Of a stretch of 64,000 nt of DNA, positions 1 through 12,725 are shown piece by piece (positions within the stretch are counted from its first letter, which is position 1; every line of letters starts with the position of its first letter). The notes under the pieces were generated by a model. It saw only the letters and a list, made by a program, of their open reading frames with translations. It did no database searches and had not been told where the DNA came from. Location: contig NW_003137330.1 of NCBI RefSeq assembly GCF_000003605.2, forward strand, positions 1 through 64,000, written 5' to 3'. The position numbers and the translations under genes were made by a program. This DNA is from Saccoglossus kowalevskii (Eukaryota > Hemichordata > Enteropneusta > Harrimaniidae).

Positions 1-755
1 GTTGTGTTATAATCCAGGGTAAGATGTACAATTATAAGGGTGTTTGTGGTGTTATGATCCAGGGTAAGATGTGCAATTAGAAGGGTGTTTGTGGTGTTAT
101 GATCCATGGTAAGATGTACAATTAGAAGGGTGTTTGTGGTGTTATGATCCAGGGTAAGATGTACAATTATAAGAGTGCTTGTGGTGTTATGATCCAGGGT
201 AAGATGTACAATTATAAGGGTGTTTGTGGTGTTATGATCCAGGGTAAGATGTACAATTATAAGGGTGCTTGTGGTGTTGTGATCCAGGGTAAGGTGTGCA
301 ATTATAAGGGTGCTTGTGGTGTTATAATCCAGGGTAAGATGTACAATTATAAGGGTGTTTGTGGTGTTATGATCCAGGGTAAGATGTACAATTAGAAGGG
401 TGTTTGTGGTGTTATGATCGAGGGTAAGGTATGCAATGATAGAGGTGATTAGTGTATTCTGATCCAGGGTAAGGTGTGAAATTATATTGGAGTGTTTGGT
501 GTTATGACCCAGGGTAAGGTATGAAATTATATTGGAGTGTGTGGTGTTATGAACCAGTGCAATTATATAGAATTTAGGATTTCATTATACCGGGTAAGGT
601 GTGAAATCATAAATGTGTGTGTGGTGTAATGATCTAGGTTAAATTGTGTAATTATATGGGTGTATGGGTGTTATGATCCAGAGTAAGGTGTGTAATTATA
701 AGGGTGTGTGATTGTTATGCGTCAGGTTAAGGTTCGCTTTCATACAGGTGTGTGT
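1..755. repeat. 45-bp minisatellite array
   Basis: A tandem array with a 45-bp period; the unit begins GATCCAGGGTAAGATGTACA and ends GTGTTTGTGGTGTTAT. Unit starts are visible at 11, 56, 101, 146, 191, 236, 281, 326, 371, 416, 461 and 506. The first ten units are nearly identical. From about 551 the copies are shortened and diverged, and recognisable remnants continue to about 755. The window opens inside the array, so its left end is not seen. Because 45 is a multiple of three, an open frame of 15-residue repeats (MIQGKMYNYKGVCGV-like) runs through 144-395. I treat this as a by-product of the period, since some units carry an in-frame TAG and no start context or splice signal is evident. Confidence 0.95.
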
Positions 756-2281
756 ATGTTGGGTGGGCGGGCGTTTGGCGTAATTCACAATCATAGAATT
801 GTACGTGCTGACACGGATTGTACCGAACCAATTCGCGAAAATATAATCATACGAGTGTTAAGTATGGTCTGAAATTTGTTCGGTATTCGTTTCTTAAGGT
901 AGAGATGCAGGTTCGAGAGCACTTGGGACTGAAATTTTTGTTTTGCTTTTTATTATCCAAACGGTCGTGGCTATAGACTGTTAAAATTTTGTAGACTTGT
1001 GAATAGTGGAACATACTCAAAAAACGATTTTAAAATATAGATAACAGGTGCAAACATTCTCTCTTTTGAATGCTTAGAAAGATTTAGTAAGGCTGTACAT
1101 AAATAATAAAAAAGGAAACATGGTGAAACAAAGAAATGACGGGATCTCCATATTATGCACTATATTTAACTTTTTACAAAACGATAATACATTTAAATTT
1201 GGAACTGTCACAGCCATTTTAATTATGAGCATTATCAAACTTCTTACTGAGTGAATTGTTATGCAAATTAGCAATTATCTCAGCTTCTTTTTAGTGCACA
1301 TCCCAGAACTTAAAAAAATAGCTCCTAGACGCTTTGACCTTTTGTTTTGAAATTCTCACAAATGATTGACAATGTGTTTATCTTCAAAACGCCGTCTGGG
1401 CATTGTTTTTGGTTGAACAGTGTTACAACAATCGTACAGACAACTAGCCTGGGTGTTAATTTATGCATAAACTTGAAGTAGTGAAATTTGAGCTGCTGCC
1501 CTGCAAAATTGACAACTGGTAGACAGTTTTCAAGAAGGCACTTTCTTCATAGTAAACAGATTTTGACAGGAAACAGAAGCATGGTTTAGAAGCTAATTTT
1601 TTTAAATCACTTTTGACCAAAATATCACATTTTTGTGCATATTTCAAACTACAGTGTCTATAAAAAAATCTTATAACAAAATTTTAAAATTCGTACAATA
1701 AGCTTTCCGAAAATATATAGTTTTGTGGACAAGGGAGGTCATCTTGGTTTCCTAATTAACTAATTAAAATACCTGTCCGGTAAACTGCATCTCTACCTTA
1801 AAACTTGTTTTATTTTTGTCATGTGACTGTTATACATCTCATTTCATATTGATCCTTTGTGATTAAATGTATGCATTATTGCTACTTGATTTATACGTGC
1901 GCATTTCCAACTTATCGAAATGCGCATGTGCAATTTAATTCATTAGAAGCTTTCAGCAACAATAATTGTTATTCATTCATTCATTTATCGATTATGGTCT
2001 TAGCACGTGTTCACGCGGGCATTCTCACTGATCTCGTGAGTGGAAGTTAACCATTCAATACATGTATTTAATTACTTTAAATACTTTCAGCGTAACATAT
2101 TAACGGCAACTTTGGGCATAGTGATCTATTAAACTTAGGTGTGATAAATACACGATACTGTCTCCATATAACACGACGAAGGAATAATCATATTGCGTAA
2201 TCACGCCGTTACGAACAGACCGAACGATTTAACGACAAATCTGTAATAACACATGAATGCGAAAGTGTTAAAAACTAATGC
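756..2281. other. non-coding stretch, nothing recognised
   Basis: AT-rich sequence between the minisatellite and the (AAAT)n tract. The only open frames are about 60 codons, interrupted and without convincing splice or start signals. I see no RNA gene or repeat family here. Confidence 0.55.
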
Positions 2282-2283
2282 AA

Positions 2284-2370
<87 letters not shown>

Positions 2371-2372
2371 AT
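2282..2372. repeat. (AAAT)n microsatellite
   Basis: About 22 perfect tandem AAAT units. The minus-strand open frame reading YLFIYLFI through it is an artefact of the repeat. Confidence 0.98.
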
Positions 2373-5300
2373 CAGATCTTTTGGAAAACACAGCACAACC
2401 CGTATAGAAATAATGACTGAACCCAGACCCACCAAATAAGAAAAATACACGTGTGGAAATACTTTAAACTAATGACACACAGCTGAACCTATCCCAGGCA
2501 TGGCAACGCGCAGACTAATGCAAACCAGAACAAATACGTAATCCCCCACTGCTGTATAACATCAGAAGCGCCCTCTGGGGACCGGCAAACGTCCATTTTC
2601 ACCTATACCACGTAGCGGAAGATAACGCTATTATTTTCTTGAAATGGAGCAAATACATACTCCCTTGACGTCTGAACTAGATATTTTACGCACATATAGT
2701 ACATACAGTGTCATTAGTAAATAATACCCGTAGTATGGATTTCAATAATAAGCTGTGTTCTGATAATTACAACATTCTTATTGTATTTCGCACGATAAGT
2801 ATCCCTAGTGAATTCCCCTTTACATCAGGTGTGTCAGATGTAGCGCCAAAAAACACACAAAAAAAACAACAACATCAAGCAGTTCCATATAAAATGACCG
2901 TAGATAACGTATGTAACCAACGCTGATGCTGATGACCCCTGGTATACATGCACAATTTCAATATCGATGAATTTCATTTCTCAGAACTCGACCAAGTACA
3001 TGTATTTCGGCCTTGTATTTATTCCGGCAAATGAAACTTTTCTATGCGAGCAAATCAGTAGCAGCATCACTTGTACTGATTCGTGGATTGGTGAATTGCC
3101 AAGCCAAAATGACACAATACTAGGCAAAATAATAAGATACGTTCGCTTTTCGCCATAACACCACAGTTATCATTGCATGAACCCCTTTACTAAGCCGTTA
3201 CCTATTTTCTTTTATTTTTTACGGCGATCCAATAATATGTGTTAAGCTCGATACTTGATTTAACATACATCATCCCAATGCAAGTGAGGCCAGTGCCCTT
3301 TCAAACAACAACAACAAAATGTAACCATGCAAAACACAATGTTCTAATCATATTTACATCTTGCGGCAGTTTTCGATTATTTTTACCTGCATTTAATCGG
3401 CATTTGGTATTAAATGACACCGATCCCTTCGGGTTTAAACATATTTAATCGAGCATAGTGATTATTCTGATGGACTAGTACATATTAAATATTTATAGCG
3501 CTTCCATCTATTGTCTACACACCAATACTACCTTCCATGCAGAAGTCGTTTGAACATCCGGGAAATGTTATGCTTGTACGTACTGTTGCTATGAAACACT
3601 TTCTCAAGATGGTACTAATCACCGCAAATATGTTGGATCCTGTTATTGACCAATGTCGTTACTTTGTTTGAAAGTAGTAGTTTGGAGTTATATCTCAAAT
3701 GAAATCTACAATGTTCTGATGTCTGGCAGACGGTTGTATGCGCCTGGACAACGACACTTTGAACTGCAATTGACATGAAAACTGTAAATGAAAATGACAG
3801 TCAATCTATATTCAAATGATTTGGAATGAATTGCGCATGCGATGTTTACTGCTTGTTGTTGCGTATTCATAAATACTGTTGTGTTCAAACAGCATTTAAA
3901 AAAGGAAATAGTACATGAAATAAATTAATTGCAATATTAGGTAAGTCAGTTATGTAAATGGGAATTGAGAAAGTCACACAGGAACTATTTTCAGAGGGCA
4001 TTGTGATTTTATTTTCATCTGTCGTAAATGAAGCATTAGTAAAAAGAACATTTGCTGTACTTTTCCCATTATTATGGCATCGGTATCCCAATACACATTT
4101 CTATTTACTATGGGAATTATCTAGAGATTAGCACTTGGTACTAATATGTGACCAAATCTACGCTTTATCATCGGCTAGCGACAGTTATAAGCTTGCGTTC
4201 GGGAATGCTATGTGAAATATTTGTTTAGTTTAACGAGAGGTAACATACTGTGACCACGTATACTACAGCTGATTGAACATTGGCAATGGAACAACTATAC
4301 GAAGCGTATTTACATATATAAAGCCACAGCAGTGTTGACTACATGACTATGACATTTTTATATTTACATTAAGTGCAAACTATTAAATTCAGTGCTAATC
4401 ATTACTATTGTTAATATAGTACTGACTGATGAAACTTTCACTCCGTAGTGCTAATTAATATTAGTATTGACAGGTACATTGTACTTATTCTGACTAATGA
4501 TACTACTGTCAGTGCCATATATTTTTCGTGAAACATGTCACTGTTTTACATTTTACATCACGTGGTATAGAGATGTAAAATTATCACATAATAATGCCAT
4601 GCCAAGTTGGAAAAAACAATTTAGTTCAACACCAATAAAACGCCTATGTACCGACGAGTACTTGGCTAACTAGACAACTAAATCTACTACCTTTAAACTT
4701 TGATAAATACGTTCTTATTACTCTGAGCAATGGGCATATAATCATTTAATCCTCTTTACTCGGAGTCAGAGCGTAAGGGCGACGTTGGGTTTCTGTAATA
4801 CTGATGGGGTTGTTATCTCATTATACGGTATTAGTCGCTGTGAGTCACTGCTAACAATCATTTGATAACGCACTCAGCATTACACAGCGCGGGTCATACA
4901 ATAACACACACATGTATGTGTGATAACAACACAGTTTAAGTATGAGCGTCTGATCATTTGCCGCTTGCGATAAATAATCTTGTATGCAAATTTGTCCAAT
5001 ACAGCTTGCAGTTGATTTGATAGGACAGTTGAACTTATTTACATATTCAGTCGACGCAATCATGTTAGGTGTTTTTCTTTGCGTTTTAATTTTCTACCTA
5101 CAAGAAAACCCATATATTAAAACTTTACAAATTGCTTCCATAAATGTTGAATTTGTTAGGCACGGACATCGTATCATTGTCTTTTATATATTTCCCTGTG
5201 TCACACGCAACGTAATATTACCGTAATTGGTATAGTACAGGTGTGATGGTTCAAATACCAAAATGGCAACAGTTACAGAAAGTCTTCCCTGGCGGCGATG

Positions 5301-5450
5301 ATAAAACACGAACACGGAGCCAACAGATGAGGTTTCAACTGGTACTGATATTATTATACTCTGCAAACATCAAGAACAATAACGCGGTAAAACTCCACTA
5401 CTCCAATAACTAGATACTTAAACTCCAATACAATTCAACGAGATCTCCGA
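2373..5450. other. non-coding stretch, few landmarks
   Basis: AT-rich sequence with short chance reading frames only. It contains one GCGCATGCG word at 3833-3841 (see the findings). If the leftward promoter at 5451-5669 is real, 5451 and below would be its transcribed region. No protein family is recognised there, including no HSP70 start. A 60-codon minus-strand frame at 5184-5366 is the longest near the start site and is not recognised. Confidence 0.5.
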
Positions 5451-5490
5451 TCTGAACTCAGTGCTGAACAACTCCCATATATATATACCC
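5451..5490 (-). promoter_or_regulatory. TATA run and initiator-like starts, minus strand
   Basis: Read on the minus strand, an alternating TATATATATA run (about 5477-5488) is followed by two initiator-like words: TTCAGCAC, whose A falls at 5465, and TTCAGA, whose A falls at 5453. These are about 23 and 35 bases downstream of the start of the TATA run, a normal spacing for a TATA promoter. The heat-shock elements at 5553-5669 lie 65-180 bases upstream in the same orientation. TATA-like words are common in AT-rich DNA, so the call rests on the combination. Confidence 0.4.
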
Positions 5491-5552
5491 ACACTGTCTA
5501 TAAATAGACCATTAAATCAGCATACATAATGAGTCTGGCACTTACTACAAAT

Positions 5553-5669
5553 TTCTAGAATGTTCCATTACCTTCTATTGCCTCCTACAGTGTTCTATTT
5601 CCTATTCAACCAGTTTCTAAAAAAAATCTAGAATATTCCACCCAGACACAGTACGGTTCTAGAACATTC
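5553..5669 (-). promoter_or_regulatory. cluster of three heat-shock elements
   Basis: Three copies of the alternating NTTCNNGAANNTTC pattern bound by trimeric heat-shock factor. Positions 5553-5565 (TTCTAGAATGTTC) and 5657-5669 (TTCTAGAACATTC) are perfect in all nine defined bases. Positions 5626-5638 (ATCTAGAATATTC) match eight of nine. HSF sites work in either orientation; the TATA run at 5477-5488 suggests the promoter points left. The shared TCTAGAA core means they could have arisen by local duplication. An HSE-bearing mobile element is an alternative to a host heat-shock gene. Confidence 0.55.
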
Positions 5670-6059
5670 TCAGTGACACGGAAGTGGTAAATAAGTCGTA
5701 TGCGACACCCTGATTTCGATTCTGCTTTTTTTCAGTCAAAAAGAATCAATTGCTGCTTCAGCCTATAGAGTAACTGTGACAGGTGAACACATTTACATAA
5801 ACACCATTCGATAAACAATAACATCGCATGACGTCATCTTTCTATCCTGCCAGTCAGTTTATGTAATTATTGATTTCCAGTTTTGTCTTAAAAATACTTG
5901 TCCTAATCTTGATGGCCATATCAAAAAAGTCGCGCAGCTTATGTAACTTCTATGTGAATTAGAACATTGTGGAGAAGAACGGTGACTGAAAAAACTTTTG
6001 CTTTTGCATGTGGTTTACTTATTAACTGAGGATCAATTCAAAACATGTACAAATGTTCA

Positions 6060-6680
6060 ATAATACGTCTAGGTCACCCAAATCCATATTACTTGTACAT
6101 TTCGTTATACCTTTTGGATATATGATTTACGTAATAGGTAACAAGTACAAAGCAACTACTGGCGCCACACTATTTTATGACTTTTGTATTTGATAAATTG
6201 AAACTATCGTTGTACAGAATAATTGACAGCGAGGAGCTACTAGCACGCCATCTCCACTGGTGTGATCATTGAACACTTCTTTCTGAATCATTAAACCTCT
6301 TGGGTTTAATGACTTTATGATGTATGTTTCACTGAGTCTGGCGCCATAAGCTTTTCGAGTTAACACATGCTATATTTCCACAGATTGACGCATCGATGCT
6401 AAGACATAGTTGAAATAACATCATCACTGATTAGGCCACTGGAAACGCTTCTACGAGTCATTAACTCACTTTATCGATTTGATTTAATGGTTCGTGATGC
6501 ATGTGTTGCGTAATATGCACCCATTGAAAATAAAAGAAGCTAGCGCCATAACATTTTATAACTTTTGGATTGGATACAGTTAAAGTGTTGTTCTACAAAA
6601 CCATTAATGATGACGAGTTACTGAAACGCCATCTACTCTGATTCGACCAGTGTATGTAATAACTAAAACGTATAAACTAC
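6060..6680. repeat. degenerate tandem repeat, period about 190 bp
   Basis: Three points of registration carry the word GCGCCA: 6162 (GGCGCCACACTATTTTATGA), 6342 (GGCGCCATAAGCTTTT) and 6542 (GCGCCATAACATTTTATAAC). The first and third units align for about 110 bp, including CTTTTGTATT/CTTTTGGATT and CGCCATCTCCACTGG/CGCCATCTACTCTGA. The second halves of units one and two also align (GTTTAATGACTTTATGATGT against ATTTAATGGTTCGTGATGCA). Identity is roughly 65-75% by eye, so the array is old. A weaker partial unit may precede 6160. Confidence 0.6.
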
Positions 6681-6940
6681 GATTACAGTGGAAATACTGC
6701 ATCATATTGAAACTGTTTTCGTGTTGGTTGTTTTATGACAATAATATAACTTTCTATGTATGTCCATAATGCACGTAAGAAAATTTCAAAACTAATGAAG
6801 GCTCTGGGGAGGTTTCCCACTTCTGAATTCGTTACAAATGAATTGTAAAATATTCTCATCGAGTTTTGTTATTGCAAATACTACACACAATATTGATAAT
6901 ATTTTGAGTATTAAAAAAACACCTTTATAACAAACATTGG

Positions 6941-7033
6941 TCAGACAGACAGTCAGTCAGTCAGTCAGTCAGTCAGTCAGTCAGTCAGTCAGTCAGTCAG
7001 TCAGTCAGTCAGTCAGTCAGTCAGTCAGTCAGG
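6941..7033. repeat. (ACTG)n microsatellite
   Basis: About 21 perfect tandem CAGT units following a short CAGACAGA lead-in. Confidence 0.98.
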
Positions 7034-7131
7034 GCGTGAATATCTTGGCACATATATTTGAGTGCATGTCGAGGTAATTTCCGTAGTCTGTAGGGCTTTT
7101 TTTTACAGCAACATTTTGTATTTTTTGATGG

Positions 7132-7132
7132 C

Positions 7133-7186
<54 letters not shown>
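7132..7186. repeat. (AAT)n microsatellite
   Basis: About 18 tandem AAT units, beginning about 100 bp after the end of the (ACTG)n tract. Confidence 0.97.
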
Positions 7187-7480
7187 TTTAATCTAACCTA
7201 AACCATCTATTTTTCCATAGATACAACAAATGTTTAAATGTTTGTCTGACTGAGTACGTTTTTGGCGTCAACGTTGTGATGATTTTTATTCAATTTTACA
7301 CCTACCAAGTCACGACCATCACCATTAATATTAATATTTAATCGAATTTAAGGTTAGTGAAGAAGAAAGGTATGGTAAAATTGATATTAATATTCATATA
7401 ATTGTGCAATACCTACCCCTTTTACTAAACCTGACCTTCGCAAACATGTCTATGTTAAGCACAGGATATTCAACTTTTAT

Positions 7481-7561
7481 TTAATTAAACTTGAATTAAA
7501 ACGCAATTGTAAGTTGGTTTGCATTGTAATTGAGTTTAATTAAACTCCAATTATAACGCAA
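7481..7561. repeat. 26-bp direct repeat containing a palindrome
   Basis: TTAATTAAAC followed by an AATTA/AACGCAA block occurs at 7481-7506 and again at 7536-7561, matching at 23 of 26 positions. The second copy overlaps a perfect 16-bp palindrome, GAGTTTAATTAAACTC, at 7532-7547. It may be the relic of a small tandem duplication. No function is inferred. Confidence 0.6.
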
Positions 7562-10500
7562 CCCTATGTAGAGTCTCCTTTTAAACCAATCATAACGTTA
7601 CTATATTAAAAGTTAAGCCAATGCGTGTCGTCACAACGATGATAAGACGTGTATGTGTGAACTCGTTAGTTTTACCAAATGTTTTACTAATGTGGATAAT
7701 CAGACAGCATGCATTTGCTTGTAACCGTAAATAACGTCGAGACTTTAAATTCGCCATGGAACAAGTATTCAATATAACAAAGCACGGCGCAAATAGGTTC
7801 AATTTTGATATTATTATCACAAAGTCTCAATGTGTTCCACGTGTCTTTCTATGAATGTGTAGGCATAGCGCGACAAGCATTAATGACGATAACCTTCTAT
7901 TCAATGTGTGAATCACGCTGGTGTTATCGGTCGTAAAGTCAACTGACAATACGTGGCCACAGCATGAATTTACACCTCGTACTCTTTGATAGTAATACAC
8001 ACCTTGCTATCACAAAAAATGAGCCCCTATTTAATTCGAAGACGATTCAACACTCAACAATGTACTCATCGCTCACATAATTATAATCGCCTCATCAGCA
8101 TCCGATAGGACTCCATGGTGTAATTTTTATATTAATAATTACTGAACCATAACTACGACATTATAGTAATCAGCTCTGTAGTAACTGTTATTACCTCCCA
8201 AAAATGAATTGCAGTTACTCGTTATTAGCCTCTAAAGGTTATGCAATTAACCACAGATTTCCCAGTACAGTACTTATTGCATGGTTCCTCTGCTCCACAC
8301 TCTAATACGATATAACTATTAGTTAAACATGGCTTCAGTGGAAGCTTTGGGGATTCTCGTACTAGTTAATAATGAAAAAAGAATGAATCCATTTCCTATT
8401 TGTAATTGAAGAACAACTGTTGAAAACTGCAGGCAAATTACTATTTACAGTGGCTGCCATAAAACAAAATCTGCCAATATTTTAAAGTAACTGCCAATTA
8501 TAATGCTGTAGCGATATACATTGTTTATATACTTTTAACCATGATACTGACATGTTATATTCCATTAAACCCCTTCCGGTTCCGGTGACTCCACCCTACC
8601 ACATTAATTGCTATTTTGACCTAATTTTGCATTGATGTGATGTAAAAAAACAAATTTGAAACAAACAGAATAAATGGGACCGATTAAACTACTTGGATTT
8701 TCAGACTTAATCTCACGTAAATCTACTATTTGAATGCTTTCATATTTCCATGAAAAATATTTATGCGTAATTTAAATCGCGGCAGCATATATAAAATATG
8801 CTTTGGGATGGTGAACGCCATCTTGTACGTAGAAGTAAGGATATCACTTCGATTGCAGTAGGCTTAAAAATCTTTAGATATTCTATATTAAGCCGATGGT
8901 GATGTAAATTCATGTTCTACCTACAATTGTAACGTGCCATATCAAAGCAGCTGCCCACAATCGAATATGCAATGCTAATAAATGTTTGTTCCACCTAGTT
9001 AATACTGAAAGGAACATTTATTCTTCTTCAGTAGATGTGAGGCACCAACGTATATGGTACAGGGAGCGGGGCTAACGTCTCTTAAATATTATCATTACGT
9101 ATTAACAGTAATGTATACGTAGCTACCAGTTTCAAATATTGCTGGATGTTTATTTCTATAGCGAACACAGTAATTATAAACCACGATGAAAACATTTTAA
9201 CCCTTTGTCATTGAAACCAACAGAGAAATATTTTGGTTGTTTAATAAATCATAAACATATCAAGAGTGGAAATACGAATTCCAAATATGAATGATTACGC
9301 GCTTAAGCGTCCTCTAATAATAAACACAAACATGGCTGCCATCAGTTCGCTGATTCTGTTCTAAACTTTTTCGATTTCGGCATTCTTATAATGTATCATT
9401 GGAAGGACAAGATGTATATTAATAAGGTAATTGCGAGAATACCTCAAAGTATACACTCAGACAGTACGCCGCGCTTCGACCTCCGCTAATTTATTTACTT
9501 ATACTGCGATTTTTAACTGATTAATTGCGCATTATATTATACCAAAAAAAGATGAGAATTACATACAATTTCTGACAATAATAACAAAAATAATAATAAC
9601 AACAAATTATAGACATTATTACATTATATATACTTTTTTTAATGGATATGTTTTGAGCATAATCTTAGTTTTGTTGAAATCAGAGTAGTGTGTGCGGCTG
9701 TGCGGTAAATAATTTCATAATCGAGGTGCCGCAACAAAAAACGCACGAACTCCACAAGTTTGCCCTGGGCACGATTAGTAGCATTCTGAATAAGATATGA
9801 TTTATTATGGATATACTAATTCAACACATTACTAATATATGACGTGACCTGTCAAATTCATGTCAATGTCGCAAACAACACTAAGACAGATACATTTATT
9901 TGTGAACACTAAGTGAACTAAGTTTACGCAGCTGTTGAGCCTTACCTATCAAAGTTACGTCAGTTTAGTAGTATTCAATATAAGTTTGTTGTCATACATC
10001 TAAGATTCAATGACATCAATGCATTCAACTAGATTATTATTCTGACTATCACGAGAATTTGGTTCAACTGACAAATATAGTTGCGTGTCATATAATTAGA
10101 ACCACCGTCATCTGAATCTGTAATTCAGGCAGTATTTAATTTTATTAAACAGAAAATATTTCCAACTGATTAAAATGAATGTAAGTAGATTGGTTTCGTT
10201 ACCATACTTTCATATTCAGTTTACATGTGTCAAATAGAAAATATTTATTTTTGTTGTCGATGTCGTAAACTCGTCGAAATGTCGGCATGTTTTGTCTTGT
10301 GGTGCACGCTGTGATATATACTGCAAAGGATCAAACGGCAATCAAGGCAACCAGAGAAAATGGCGTGAGTCTCTTCAAAAAATAACGGCAACGCTCTTAA
10401 AATTATATTGAAATTAAACCCATTGGAGTGCACCAGCAAACTTCGCAAGGAATGATTGCATTTAATCAGGCACGGGCTATGTGAAAATTACTCATGTCAT

Positions 10501-11745
10501 TATTTCGCTCTGTGCAGTGGCGATATGACATTATTGAATCCAATCGTTGCGATGAACAATTTCGACGAATGTCAGAGTACCATTAACAGTCATGTAATAC
10601 ATCTACATGTACCACAGCAAATCTATCGTTGAAATGTATATATTAATTTCAAAATGCCTACACCAATTGAAATATACATACCGCTGTGCTTGTATTAATT
10701 AATTTACAGTATCATAACAAAATTATATTGTTGAAAAAAGAACAAACGCTGGTGGAATAAGTTTTAAAGAGTAATATCTGTATTTATACGATATTTTCGC
10801 ATATGCTAATGCGTTTGATATGCATCAGTTACCTAAATCCGAACATAAATAATTATTATCCTGTTTCACTGTCAGACTTTCTCGGCAGCCGCCTATGTGG
10901 AAATTAAGATTTGAATAGTAAATAAAGTGTACATGTACCGTTTGAAGTAGACTAGCTCCTATTCGGATTTTCTTTATCAAATTAAATTTAAGAAAAATGT
11001 CAAGCCACTTGCATGACGCCACTTGTTCTAATTAGATTATTTACACATGTTGTGCTACGCCAGCAGCATCACCGGACCATGTGAGACAAATAGTTATTTG
11101 GACGAAAAAAAGAAAGATTTATGGTAACATCACGAACAGAATAACTAATATAGCGAATATTGTGATGTATTTAGCGCGAACATTACGTGAGATGAATAGG
11201 ATATTACAAGTTACTGGAATGATCGCCAACACCTACTAAACTGATGGGATGAATTAATAGCCTTTATACATATGTTTTAGCCACGATCAATAGGTAATCC
11301 GAAGTTGTCTTTAATTTAATTAATATTTTGCATAGGTAAAATAACATATAAATAGCAATAAAAGATTAAAATCTTTAAAAGAAGTTTAAAGTGTAAATAT
11401 ATAGTTAGTACAGATCTACAATCACTCACTGCACACTGCTCAAACAAGTATAATTTGTTTTCTCCAATATAAATGTATTAGGAGCACATATATACATGAT
11501 AACCCCTCCTCCCCACAGGACACAAACACGCATACATGCACACGTTATGATATAATATATTAAAAACACAAATAAAATCAATGAACATTTCTGACAATGT
11601 CTCCTTACGTCCTACACAGATCATACAACCAACGTATTCCTATTAAAACTGTTTTTCTAATTATTTATTCGATTGAAGTCAGGGATATATATAGTATGAT
11701 GGTCACTATCACTATAATTGGACACGTATACACGTGGATTCTACC
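7562..11745. other. non-coding stretch, nothing recognised
   Basis: AT-rich unique-looking sequence. No open frame reaches 70 codons, and there is no tRNA-like box pair and no clear repeat. CpG density is ordinary for this window (about 4 per 100 bp by eye at 9.0-9.5 kb). Confidence 0.5.
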
Positions 11746-12024
11746 TAATCAAAAGAGTGTACCCAGAAACATATATATAAAGTTATATCACTTTTACTAA
11801 ACGAATTCATTTGAGTAACATTGTCACAGTAAAATGTTACACTCGCCAAAAGTAATGAATACAATAATAAAATTTGAAACGTTACAAGTTATTCATAGAA
11901 GTTGATTGAATACTTTCATTCTAATTAATCCGAATGAATATGTTCATGGACACGGTGTAATAACTGATCTTCAGGTCAGTCATTATGATTTGTTTATTCA
12001 TTCTGAGCTGCAAATCAGCGCAAT
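11746..12024 (+). repeat. diverged direct duplication, copy 1
   Basis: Aligns with 12726-12998 in the same orientation. Shared blocks include TAATCAAAA, AAAGTAATGAA, CAATAATAAAAT/TAATAATAAAAT, GATTGAATAC, TTCATTCTAATTAATC, TGATCTTCA and TTATTCATTCT. The offset is about 955-980 bp. Identity is about 70% by eye with several small indels. Either an old local duplication or two insertions of one unnamed repeat family would explain it. Confidence 0.7.
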
Positions 12025-12185
12025 TACATATGTGTCGTTTTTACCATATAGACTCGTCACTGTCATTATTTGATTCGCTGTTGTAATAATGTCACACACA
12101 ACACGCATGGGGTTTGTCTTTATATAAATGATTGATTGATATAAATGACATAAATGATATTTATATATATATATTAAACATAGTT

Positions 12186-12430
12186 TAGTGTAAAGGGCGG
12201 TGGTCGTCGCGCATCGTGTGTTCGAATTTCCTGTGAAACAAACAATGTATTTACACGCATTGTATACGCCGATATAAGTTTCACATCGAACTGGACGCGG
12301 AGTGACGCCCATCGCCCCTTATCTAAGTCGAAGTTAGTTGTGGGTTCTATTCTGGCTTGCGTTGCACAATTTTTGCATTTAGTTTTTTCACAATTTACAA
12401 AATCACGTATGAGTAACTTGACTTGAATCA
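12186..12430 (+). mobile_element. tRNA-derived SINE-like element
   Basis: TAGTGTAAAGG at 12186-12196 matches the RNA polymerase III A box (TRGYNNARNNG) fully. TGTTCGAATTT at 12219-12229 is a recognisable B box (consensus GGTTCGANTCC), 33 bp further on. The GC-rich stretch between them (GGTGGTCGTCGCGCATC) is typical of SINE heads. A second B-box-like GGTTCTATTCT near 12342 raises the possibility of a dimeric element. The right boundary is a guess from the drop in GC. It lies between the two copies of the local duplication. Confidence 0.55.
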
Positions 12431-12725
12431 ATTGATCAATTAATCAATCAGTTATGCCTCGCTCATTTGACGCTGCGCGTATCAGGGAATGTCCAAATAA
12501 CCTGATTGAAAACTGTCGCGAATATTACAATGTAATGATGTTTTGTGTCAGTATGATATTAAATTGAATTCAGTTGCCACGAATGGATACGTGATTTAAA
12601 CCGTCTGATATGATACAACCTTTTGTGAATATACTATATTTGTATGCAGTTTTATGGAACACTAAGCGCTTTGCTCTGCGGGGATTCATCACACCTTGCG
12701 CTCGGGCTTATTTCAATTTGCCACG

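Noticed and set aside
144-395. 83-codon open frame of 15-residue repeats
   Set aside because: Produced by the 45-bp period of the minisatellite; other units carry an in-frame stop and no gene context exists.
2268-2450. Minus-strand frame reading YLFIYLFI
   Set aside because: Translation of the (AAAT)n microsatellite.
5184-5366. Minus-strand 60-codon frame downstream of the heat-shock-element cluster
   Set aside because: Does not resemble any chaperone or other known protein, and the start is not near the predicted transcription start.
5504-5512. Plus-strand TATAAATAG as a TATA box
   Set aside because: The heat-shock elements lie downstream of it on the plus strand, so it cannot serve them in that orientation.
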